Source: Primula veris
Taxonomy: Eukaryota > Streptophyta > Magnoliopsida > Ericales > Primulaceae
Direction of reading: 5' to 3'
DNA length: 64,000 nt
NCBI GenBank assembly: GCA_963682055.1
Contig: OY821745.1
Coordinates: forward strand, 21,325,342-21,389,341
Part shown: positions 54,271-64,000 of the stretch, in pieces
Numbering within the stretch: position 1 is the first letter of the stretch
How the letters are laid out: each line of letters begins with the position of its first letter
Notes under the pieces: model-generated
Databases searched by the model: none
What the model was told of the DNA's origin: nothing
The model's input: the letters and a program-made list of their open reading frames with translations, nothing else
Made by a program: the position numbers and the translations under genes

Positions 54271-55014
54271 GATGGTCTAAAAGCTAATCTTATTAGTATT
54301 AGTCAACTATGTGATAACAAGATGATTGTTAAGTTTAACAAAGATAGATGTCTAATTACTGATCTTAACAATGATTTGGTCATGACTGGAGTTAGATCAA
54401 CAAACAGCTGCTATGTTTTTGAAAAAGCTGAAAAAGAATTGCCTCGGAATAGGTGTAATCAAGCTATTACTAATAATGTTGATATTTGGCATAAAAGGCT
54501 TGGTCATGTTAATTACAAAACCTTAGATAAGCTTGTTAAAGAAGAATTGATAAGAGGCATTCCTAAACTTAGTGCTAAAACTCAAAGTGTCTGTGGTGAT
54601 TGTGCAGTTGGCAAACAAACAAAGAGTATTCATAAAAGTACTAGTCAAATCTACACTAAGAGAGTCCTAGAACTTCTTCATATTGACTTAATGGGTCCTA
54701 TGCAAACTGCCAGTATAGGTGGCAAGAAGTACATTTTGGTAGTTGTAGATGATTTCTCTAGATACTCTTGGGTAGTATTTTTAAAAGATAAGTCTGAAAC
54801 TTTTGATCTTTTTAAAACTCTGTGCTTAAAACTGCAACTTGAAAAAGGTTCCACCAGTGGTAATATTGCTAGAGTCAGAAGTGATCATGGAACAGAATTT
54901 AAAAACAGTAAGTTTAGGGATTTTTGCAACTCCTTAGGTATTAGTCATGAGTTCTCTGCACCAAAAACTCCACAGCAAAATGGCATAGTTGAAAGAAAGA
55001 ATAGAACCATTTAG
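54250..55014 (+). pseudogene. E2 integrase
   Basis: HHCC region (HKRLGHVN...CGDCAVGKQ), then core with LLHIDLMGPM, VRSDHGTEFK and QQNGIVERKNRTI. It ends at TAG 55012-55014 where E1 has CAG. Codons before about 54265 are out of the original frame. All three catalytic acidic residues are present. Confidence 0.85.
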
Positions 55015-56949
55015 GAAATGGTTAGAGTCATGCTTAATTCTAAGAAACTTGCCAACAGATTTTGGGCTGAAGCTGTTAACACTGCTTGTCATATAGTTAA
55101 TAGAGTATACATTACTAAAGGCACTACCATGACAGCCTATGAAATATGGAAAGGTAGAAAACCCAATGTTAAGTATTTTCAAGTTTTTGGGTGTGTTTGT
55201 TACATACTTAGAGATAGAGAACATCTTGGAAAATTTGATTCTAAGAGTGATAAAGTGATCTTTCTTGGTGATGCTCATAATAGTAGAGCCTTTAGAGTTT
55301 TTAATCTAAGAAAAAATTGTGTTATGGAGTCTTATAATGTTATATTTGATGACTTAAAAGATGTGGATGAGACTACAGGTGATGATGAAAGGTCAGAAAT
55401 AACAAGAAATGAAACTGAAGAAAGTCAGCAAACAAGCAGTCCAACAGTAGTTGGAAGTCCAGTTGCAACTAAGGTTGAAACCCAGAATACTGCTGAGTCT
55501 GAAGAAGAAGAAGAAAGTTCTCATGATCAGTCAACTAGCAAGCCTCGCTATGTAAGGACTCAGAAAAATCATTCTCTTGACAATGTCATAGGAGAAGTAG
55601 CTTCAGGTATGAAAACCAGACGTAAAAGAAATAATGTTGTTCACTTTACTTGTTATATTTCTCAGTTAGAACCTAAGAATATAAAAGAAGTTTTAGAAGA
55701 TAGTGAATGGATTTTAGCTATGCAAGATGAATTGTCTCAATTTGAGAGAAATGATGTATGGACTTTAGTACCCAAACCTTCTAATAAAAATGTGATAGGG
55801 ACTAAATGGATCTTTAGAAATAAAAGTAATAATGATGGAGTGATTATCAGGAATAAAGCCAGGTTGGTAGCTCAGGGTTATACACAAATTGAGGGAATTG
55901 ACTTTGATAAAACCTTTGCTTCTGTAGCTAGAATTGAATCCATTAGAATGCTACTCTCTCTTGCATGTCTGTATGATTTTAAATTGTTTCAACTTGACAT
56001 TAAGAGTGCTTTTCTAAATGGTGTGATTAATGAAAAGGTTTATGTTTGTCAACCTAAGGGATTTGAAGATCCTAAATTTCCTGAACATGTTTATTTGCTG
56101 AAAAAGGCCTTGTATGGTCTAAAGCAAGCTCCTAGAGCTTGGTATGATAGATTAACCAAGTTCTTGATTGAAAAAGGTTTTAACAGAGGGGGAGTTGATA
56201 AAACTCTGTTTACTAAGAAAACTACAAAGGATATAATCATTGCTCAAATCTATGTTGATGACATTGTATTTGGCTCCACTTCTAATAAAAGGATAGATGA
56301 ATTCATTTCTGATATGAAGAATGAATTTGAAATGAGTGGTGGTGGTGAATTAACTTACTTTCTAGGATTGCAAGTTAAACAGAATGAAAAAGACATATTT
56401 TTATGTCAGAGTAAGTATGCAGATAACCTGGTTAAGAAGTTTGGTCTAAGTGAAAGTAAAGAGAAGAGAACCCTTATGAGTACCACCCTTAAACTGTCCA
56501 AAAATGATAAAGGTAAAAGTGTATGTCCTAGCCTTTATAGATCCATGATTAGAAGTCTGCTTTATTTAACTGCTAGTAGACCAGATCTGTGCTTGAGTGT
56601 AGGAGTATGTGCCAGGTATCACGCAAACCCTTTAGAACCTCACCTTCTAGCTGTCAAAAGGATTTTAAGGTATGTAAAAGGCACAATTCACCTAGGATTA
56701 TGGTATTCTAAAGACACAAACCATTTTCTTGTTGGCTACTGTGATGCAGATTGGGCAGGTAACATAGATGATAGAAAGAGTACTTCTGGTGGTTGTTTTT
56801 ATTTTGGAAACAATCTTGTTTCATGGTTCAGTAAAAAGCAAAATTGCATATCTTTATCTACTGTTGAGGCAGAATATATTGCAGCTGGAAATGAATGTAC
56901 TCAACTTATTTGGATCAAACAGATGCTAAATGATTATAATGTTAAGTAA
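55015..56949 (+). pseudogene. E2 integrase C-terminus, reverse transcriptase and most of RNase H
   Basis: Open to TAA 56947-56949 (CAA in E1). Integrase C-terminal part (ARVMLNSKKLANRFWAEA-like, KVIFLG), then RT with NVIGTKWIFRNK, ARLVAQGYTQIEGIDF, QLDIKSAFLNG, GLKQAPRAWYDRL and YVDD. RNase H starts with YCDADWAGNIDDRKSTSGG and STVEAEYIAAGNE. No other stop in 644 codons. Differences from E1 include FDKTFAS versus FDETFAF. Confidence 0.88.
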
Positions 56950-57201
56950 GAAATATTAACTTTGTTTTGTGATAACAAGAGTGCTATAGATTTAGCAAAG
57001 AATCCAGTTCAACATTCCAGAACTAAACATATTGATCTAAGGCATCATTTTATCAGAGAACTGGTTGAAGGAAAAAGCTTAATTTTAGAACATGTTTCAA
57101 CTGAAAAACAATTAGCTGATATTTTCGCAAAGCCCCTTGATACTAATAAATTTGAATCTTTAAGGAGTGACATAGGGGTATGTCACTATGGATCTAATTG
57201 A
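56950..57201 (+). pseudogene. E2 RNase H, C-terminal part
   Basis: Continues in the same frame after the TAA: LFCDNKSAIDLAKNPVQHSR, HIDLRHHFIREL and KQLADIFAKPLD. Ends at TGA 57199-57201, the natural pol end also used in E1. Confidence 0.85.
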
Positions 57202-58184
57202 ATACTCTTGCTAAGTATGTCTGTTTTGAGTACCTTTAATACTTTTTATTTCTAGAGGTAAGTCTTGATTGAGCTTTGAAATTTTTATCTTGAAAAAGCC
57301 GCTATTTGGTGTCTCAAAAACAGATGTGAGGTAACTTGTCCTAAAACCTCTCTGGTAATAGAGTTGCAAGCACAAAGTGCATATTTTACATACTGGTTGC
57401 AAGCTCAGTTGCAACACCAGTTGAAACCACATGCTTATAATACTGGTTGTAAGCTCAGTTGCAACACCAGTTGAAACAACATGCTCATAATACTGAAAAT
57501 TCAGTGATTGTCCAAAGGTTGTTATATCATCTATGATTCACATCATAGTTATCTGCTAAAATGAAAAAGCCAAGACTAAGTCTTACTTTTTACATCACTT
57601 ATATTCTTTCCTTGCTGAGGTCATTAAACTAGTTTTTGTGTAGAGGTGAAAATGAATTTGCTCAATTTAAGCTCTTAAAATCTAATTTCTATTAAAGTTA
57701 TTCAATGATAAGTGTATCTTCTTGAGTAAATGGCTAGATTCTTGTTTTTTAACGTCCTATATTTTATTTAACTGCTATATTTTTGTTGAAACAAGTCAAG
57801 TTTCCTTAAGAACTTCAACTTCTTAACATTCAAATTTTGGATAAATCTGTTTACAAGGAATGTTTATCTATATAATTTGCTGGATTTATCTTACTGAAAT
57901 CTGTTTCCTTTGTGATTTCATTGTGATTTATATTTTCAAATTTCTGTTGCAAAATTACTTCCTTTATTTTAGCAAAATCTGTTTCAAAATTGATTTGAGT
58001 ATATCTGTTTCCAATTACAAAAAGATGTCGACTTTATTGCTATTTATGCAAACCTCTTTTAATATCCCAAATCAAACACAATTATCAAAATTATTCTCTC
58101 TCTCTTTCTATTAAACAAAAACCCTAAGATCTCTGTAAAACTCACTGCGGTGTTCTAAGTCCAGTTGCAACCTTAGTTGAAACC
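57202..58184 (+). other. Pol-ORF3 spacer of E2
   Basis: Counterpart of 26223-27205, with about 22 differences by eye. It carries the same paired GTTGCAAG/GTTGCAAC repeats near 57390-57480. No convincing coding sequence. Confidence 0.6.
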
Positions 58185-58457
58185 ATGTCTTCCAACTCAC
58201 CTAATAACCCAAATCTCAACATTGATGATGACTGTACTCTTAGGGATTTCTTGAATAAATCTACAACAAGTCCAGGCTCAAAAGCAAAGGTAAGTGAGTC
58301 TTCCTCATCTAAGAAACATAGAACTAAGAAACGTGCTAGGAGAAACTTAGAGGATGATCCTATCTCTATTGGTTTTACTTATACTCCTAAGTTTAATGAG
58401 GTTGATCCTAGGTTCTGGAGTAGGAAAATGTATAGGAGGTTTAGGGCTTTTGGCTAG
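58185..58457 (+). pseudogene. E2 ORF3, N-terminal part
   Basis: Same as 27206-27478 except RDFLN for RNFLN. The basic KKHRTKKRARRN stretch is retained. It ends at the same TAG created by the shared frameshift. Confidence 0.75.
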
Positions 58458-59478
58458 TAGGGAAATTCACTGTGAAAGGAGGCTTAATTTGGTCAGTTAT
58501 CCATATATACAGGTGCATGTTGAAAAATTGTTGTCTGATGTTGGCTTAGAGAGAACTATTTGCTATGCTAATTCCTTTTATCCTGCTGTTGTTAAGGAAT
58601 TCTATGCTAATCTAAGTAGCATTGTCTTTGATGAGGGTAACCCTGCATATGGAAAAATATTTTTGAGGGGTCTAACTTTAGATTTTACTCCTAAGTTAAT
58701 CAATGAATTTCTGAGTACTCCTAATCCTTCTGAGAGTAGTGTTGCTTATGACATGGAAGTCATTGCTCTTGTTCTCACTGGAAAGAATAACAGATTTGAT
58801 GGCACTTCCATCAAGACATCCTCTCTCACATTGTGTGCTTCTGTGTTACACAAAATAGTTAGGTTTAATTGGAATCCTACAAAACAACCCTCAAAAGTCA
58901 ACAAAGAAATGGCCATTTTTCTCTATAAGATCATGTCTTCATTGCCAATTAACTTTGGTAATCATGTTTTCAATCTCATGAGAGATTTCAGTGATACTAA
59001 TTCACCTTCCATTCTGCTACCTTTTCCCTGTTTAATCACTGGAGTGATTCTGTATCAAGTCTCACATTTATCTGGAACTTCTCCTATTAGAATCTCCACT
59101 GAACCAATCACAGATTGTCCCTCTGCCCTGTATATTTCTGCAAAACTGCTAAAGGAAGGGCATGTCAATGACATTTCTGGAGAAAAAGGAAAAGAAAAGG
59201 AGACCTCTGGTGCTCCTTCAGAAAAGAAGAAAGGTGTGAGGTGGTATATGCAACAAAAGTTGGCTTACAATCAAGAAAGAAGAGCTGAACTGGATGCTGA
59301 TGATTATCAAATCAAGAAGCTACTGGTAAATCTCATAGAGAGTGAGGATGATGGTGCTAGTGATGCTACTCACAGTGATGATGGCTTCTCAATAAGTAGT
59401 GAGGAAGAAGATGAAGAAGTTGTCAGAGATCCACCTCTAAGGGAAAAGGCACCTTACTCAGACATACCTCGTGACTAG
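58453..59478 (+). pseudogene. E2 ORF3, main part (plant transposon protein domain)
   Basis: Counterpart of 27474-28499 with three amino-acid differences (K to E, A to V twice). Contains EFYANLSSIVFDEGN and LRGLTLDFTPKLINEFL. The much lower divergence here than in the rest of E1/E2 is notable. Confidence 0.78.
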
Positions 59479-59801
59479 TTTGTCTGGCTTATGGCAAATA
59501 GGGGGAGATAAAGTTTATGGTTCAGTTTAATGTTTTCAGTTTCATGCTTTAATTTCAATTTCAAGACTTTATGTTGCTGTTTTTAAATTTCAGTTACAAT
59601 TGCTGTATTAAGACTATTCTGTGCCAGCATTGTTTGGCCTTGCAATTTCCTTTTGAAATTTCTTTTTGAAGTATGACTGTCTTTGAAATTGAATCTGTAA
59701 CAAAAGCATTGATAAAAGATACACAGTAAAAGACTGTGTTGAATTATATTTACAGGTGGATTGATGTGTTTATAAACTTAGATGATTTGTCAAAACCAAT
59801 G

Positions 59802-59815
59802 ACAAAGGGGGAGAT
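59802..59815 (+). promoter_or_regulatory. E2 polypurine tract
   Basis: ACAAAGGGGGAGAT next to the 3' LTR start, as in E1. Confidence 0.88.
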
Positions 59816-61038
59816 TGTTAGGACCAGATTTCTGGTCTAAATTCTATTTGTTGTCTATTGGTTTTCACTAAATAATCCTATCTGTTTATTATGAACTAAG
59901 ACAGTGTTGTTAGGTTTCAAGCAATGTTGCAACCTCAGTTACAACCTACTAAGACAAGTGTTGATAGGTTTCAAGCAATGTTGCAACCTCAGTTATAACC
60001 TGCTAAGACAGCGTTGCTGGTTTCAACTAATGTTGCAACCTCAGTTGCAACCACAGTTCCAACCTACTGTCCTGCAGGATTCTGTCTAGTTTTGTAAATC
60101 TGCATAACTATTATTTAATGGTAATTATTTGTTTTAAAGTATACAGGATATATTCTCATATGCTCTTAAAGGTTTAGTTCGTCTATATTGAGAATATCAA
60201 AGTGGTATGGAAAGATTTCCTAAAAGATATAAAGAGATTAGTTTATAAAGTTATGTTTCCTTTACATAGATAAATCTATATCTCTATTCTTATGCAAATC
60301 TTTATCACTTGTTTCAATTTTTGTTCCTTATCAATTCAGTATGATATGTTTAAGATTGAATGAAATATGGAGTTAAATATTTCATATGTATATTTAAAGA
60401 TATTATCTCTAAAAGATATTATCTTATATGTTTCCTTGTTATAGGAAAAGACTAACTCCTATTTTCAAGCTACTTATTAAACAGGTATTAACCAATGATG
60501 ATTGGAGTCAATCCACGCTGAAGAATCACGTAATGTTTGGAAAGATTGAAGCCAATCAATAAAGTCAAAAGCAATCACAAAAGACATTGAATATAGAAGA
60601 TTGTTTTTACTTGCATATATAGTTGATAACTTAGCTTGTAAAAAGTGTGTGTTCTAAATTATAAAAAATCCATTCTTGAGAGAATACACAGTGAGCTTTA
60701 AAAAGAAAAACAATGTTGAGATGCCATTGATTTATAAGTGATAGTTATAGAGTAGGAGCAATATAGAGATAGGCAGAAAAACATAGAGGGAGTCTAAGAG
60801 TTTTTCATTAAGACTTGAATCCTATATTGTAAGCTTTTTATAATATCATAATCTGGGTAAGTGCCCCGGAGACGTAGCCTAGTTGGGTGAACTCCGTTGT
60901 TAAATGTACGTGTGCTTTACTTCAAGTACATTTAAACAAACTGTTCTGTCCATTAACACACTTGGTTCCAACTGTGGTTGCAACATCACTTGGAACCCAA
61001 CTGCAAAACTGCAACTAGAACAGCGGATAGGAATTTCA
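59816..61038 (+). repeat. E2 3' LTR
   Basis: 1223 bp, TGTTAGGACC...GGAATTTCA, followed by GTTCTATTCTCTTCAC exactly as after the E1 3' LTR. Tandem 53-bp units are at about 59909-60069. Confidence 0.92.
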
Positions 61039-64000
61039 GTTCTATTCTCTTCACAAACAAATTTTCTTTAAGTCTGTGTTTAGAACATGGAAATTAAATG
61101 AGAAAAATAAAATGATTTCTTAAAAAAATAATTGTTTTTTGTTTTTTTACATAGGAATACCCATGTAAAAGAAAATAAAAGAAATTATGGAAAAAAATTA
61201 TGTGTAAAATGAGAGAAATCATTTTACTTACAAAAGTGAGATTAAAAGAAAAACAAATGATAAAATTGATGCTAGCTCTCTCTCCCCTTTCTTTTTCTTT
61301 TCTTTTCTTAATTTTTCAAACAAATGAGTGGAAAATGATTTTAAAATAATTTTCATTTTTCTTACTTTCTTTTCTTTTTATTTTCATTTCTCTTCCTATT
61401 TTTTTCTTTTCTCATCAAATTAATTTTCGGATTCCAAACACACCCTAAAAATAGAAATTGAAAGAGTCGGACGTGGAGACAACACCCTCCCTATACAAGC
61501 TTGACGTTTTCAATAAAATACCGTAAAATATCAATCATGAAATCATTTGGTGTTATTAGCTGTTGTTTTTTTAAAGTTACTTATAGTATATAACAAACAT
61601 GAAATCATTCCTAGTAACTTGCTTTTTCATTTCTGTAATTTCTACTACTGCTACTTACATTTGTTGGAAATTTTTAGTGGGGTATTTTATCCTCATTTTA
61701 GATTGACAACCCAACCGCTAACACTCTCCTCTTTTATTTGTTTTTTCATATTAAATATAGTAAACGCCTAGGAAAATACTTGATATAGCCAAACACACGG
61801 TTTCTAGGACGATAACTTGGGTATCTTATCCGAGAAATACTACTAATATCCTCGTGCTCCTTCGAGGCCCTCGCGTATTAAAAATAATACGTTCGAGTGG
61901 CGGTCAATAATTTGGCGCTGCTACCGGGGAACTACGGTTGCTTATAGTCATTTCCAAATATTTTCATATCATTTCTGCCATTTTCAGCATTTTTAAGACC
62001 TTAGATAAGTTAAAAACCCAGTTTTGGATAAGACCTAATCTGATCTGAAATTCTGTTGTTCTCGAAACTGATCAGTAACCCTTACCGGTCAGGCTTTACC
62101 GGTCACAGTGACTGGTCACCTCCGTGTTGTTTGATAATTTTTATCAAATTATACAATTACGAGTTACAACTTTATTTTCTATATATTAGACATCATAGAT
62201 ACCACTAGATATTTTAGCCATTAAAATGATAATTTTTAATGGCTAAAACAGTATTAATTAGCGTTGTTACATTCCTATTTTGGCCTATTTAGGCCATAAT
62301 TAGTGTTTTCCGGTTTATTTGCGCATTTCTATCTTTTTATAGAAAAATGCATGAAATTAGCACAAAAATGAGACAAGTACGCAAGAACACCAATTGAAGG
62401 ACCCACAAGACAAGTCTAGAGTTAACCAAAACTGAGCCCAAAACGAGATAAAGATCAGGAATATTCTGAAAGCAGACCTGACCGATCACAGTTACTGGTC
62501 ACCCTGACCGGTCAGGTTACGGCTGATTAATTAAAATTAGGTTAACTTTGTAGTACCTATAAATATCAAAGTTCTATTACTTGTAAATAATGTTTTACAG
62601 TATATTTCAGCATATTTTCCGGTATTATCAACTTAGAGAGAGAGAAGAGAGAAAAAAAACATTAACATAGAGAGAGAAGAGAGAAAAAAAACAAGCCTTA
62701 GAATGAAAATTTTCTATTGGCTTCAGGAATCGGAAAGCCCGCAAGCCCTACAACAGCGATAGCGAGCAAAGCCCTACGACAGAATTTATTGTTTTCAAGT
62801 TTAGAAATTGAGACTCACGCACTAATCCTAATTTCTAAGGTCCGTCAATAGATTCAATACCCCATTTTCTAGTATGAATTTTCTAACTGGAAAACCATTG
62901 TAGTAAAACTCACAACTTTTCCAAAGGAATATAGACCTTAATGCATGCACATACAAATCCCCTTTTCTTCTATTGCCCTAAGCAGACGGCAACTTGGTCG
63001 TCATTGACTCGTGATATTGATGTATTCTTTTAGCTGCATTATTTGGCAACGTCCCTTTTTTTCTCTCTTTTGAGAGGTACAAGAAAATGAATTAGGATTG
63101 AATAATCAATGCACGTAACATATAAGTATTTTTCAACACATATATATTTCCTATAAATAACTCAATTTCCTGTGACATAAGGGCATGGGTGAATGAAAGG
63201 CAATACTATGACTATAACTCTAATACTTTCCAAAGCAGACAACAATCCGGGCACTACACTGAAGTGGCCTGGCGTAACTCGGTCAGGGTTGGGTGTGCTA
63301 GGGTTCAATGCAATAATGGCACGTGGTTCGTTACTTTCAACCATTCTCCACCAGGCAGCTACGTTGGTCAACGCCCATATTAATATGCCACGAATCCCTT
63401 ACGGACATTCTAATTAAGCACAAAAATAACCTTCATATAAATAATGGATTATATCGGTATACCAAATTTCTAAATTATGGACAAAAGATTGTCTTTGTAA
63501 TACAAAGTTTTTGTTGTGCTAAATTTAATTGACCTTTCAAATATGTAATAAGACATTCCATATTTGATTCATTCATCTTCCAGACTTAATCCAGTCAACA
63601 AATTTAAACAAAATTATAATAACAGAGATGTACTAGTGTAGATACAAATCTGAACTTTGACACAATTGTGGAATTATAATCTATAGTGGTTCTTCTCAAG
63701 GAGACCCTAATCAACAAGAGAATCTGTACCTCTATTTATAAACATGTTGTAATAACTCATCATACTGATCATCAACTAGCTAGTTATCTATTTGAACGGA
63801 GTTCTTTTTTTGGTCTATGAATATACGAGGGAAAATTTGTGTTTCCATCAATTAATTGAATAACTTGGTAACTTTTAAAACCACTTTTCTTTTATATCTA
63901 ATGGCACCATATTTCGAGACTCTTCCTTAGCAACTTTCGGCCTGAATTGGAAGGGTTAATCCTAGTCCTTACACTGTATAATAAACCAATTAAGGAAAAG
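61039..64000. repeat. Segmental duplicate of 30060-33020
   Basis: Collinear with the right flank of E1, with only a handful of scattered differences. It includes the Athila/Tat-type primer motif (about 61911-61930), the LTR-like segment (62224-62690), the PR-1 pseudogene and its downstream flank. It continues off the right edge of the window. Confidence 0.93.
63152..63383 (+). pseudogene. PR-1 pseudogene 2 (duplicate of pseudogene 1)
   Basis: The TATAAATA at 63152-63159 is joined to the 3' half of PR-1. The surviving coding part is identical at protein level to that at 32211-32405, including all three lost cysteines. It was therefore copied after the 5' deletion and the cysteine losses. Confidence 0.92.

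Larger units (their letters stand above)
51664..61038 (+). mobile_element. SIRE-type Ty1/copia retrotransposon E2 (5' LTR truncated)
   Basis: Same family and organisation as E1, missing the first 688 bp or so of its 5' LTR. It shares with E1 a TGA before the protease motif, a frameshift just after it, and an ORF3 frameshift, but has private stops elsewhere. Its 3' flank matches that of E1 for 3 kb to the window edge. Confidence 0.92.

Overview
This is AT-rich plant nuclear DNA, almost certainly from a eudicot, and it is dominated by nested and duplicated transposable elements. The plant assignment rests on Ty1/copia elements of the SIRE type, a chromodomain Ty3/gypsy element, a plant LINE with an RNase H domain, a CACTA (En/Spm) element with a Transposase_24 gene, a Cassandra TRIM with 5S rRNA sequence in its LTRs, Stowaway MITEs, spliced exons and a pathogenesis-related protein 1 (PR-1) gene. 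The only convincing host gene is the intact PR-1 gene at 34026-34532. Counts of differences between copies quoted below were made by eye and are approximate.

Layout. 1-4557: right part of a CACTA transposon, with a five-exon Transposase_24-family gene, subterminal repeats and the right terminus. 4558-5840: unassigned single-copy DNA. 5841-18535 (block A): a segment duplicated at 42352-49151 (block B). Block A later received a Cassandra TRIM (6334-7025) and a 5.6 kb LINE (7765-13396); block B still shows both empty sites. Both blocks carry a Stowaway MITE and the same decayed, minus-strand chromovirus. 19985-30059: a SIRE-type copia element (E1) with both LTRs, decayed gag-pol and an ORF3. 30060-32170: LTR-retrotransposon debris that includes an Athila/Tat-type primer-binding site. 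32174-36255: the PR-1 locus, with a 5'-deleted pseudogene, the intact gene and their flanks. 36611-40789: the 3' part of a second SIRE-type family (E3, minus strand) with an intact 466-codon ORF3. 40790-42342: a second copy of the PR-1 downstream flank, joined to block B. 49152-51663: mosaic of PR-1 upstream sequence and LTR fragments. 51664-61038: a second copia copy (E2) lacking the start of its left LTR. 61039-64000: a near-identical copy of the DNA to the right of E1, including the PR-1 pseudogene, running off the window edge.

How it fits together. The window records repeated segmental duplication around a PR-1 locus in which transposons act as insertions and as breakpoints. Relative ages can be read from empty sites, shared versus private lesions and LTR divergence. 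No autonomous, fully intact transposon is present. The least explained signals are short palindromic motifs that recur within particular retrotransposon families: GTTGCAAC throughout E1/E2, and CGACCGGTCG-type palindromes in both the LTR and the pol-ORF3 spacer of E3. Another is an abrupt change in E1/E2 divergence near the start of ORF3.
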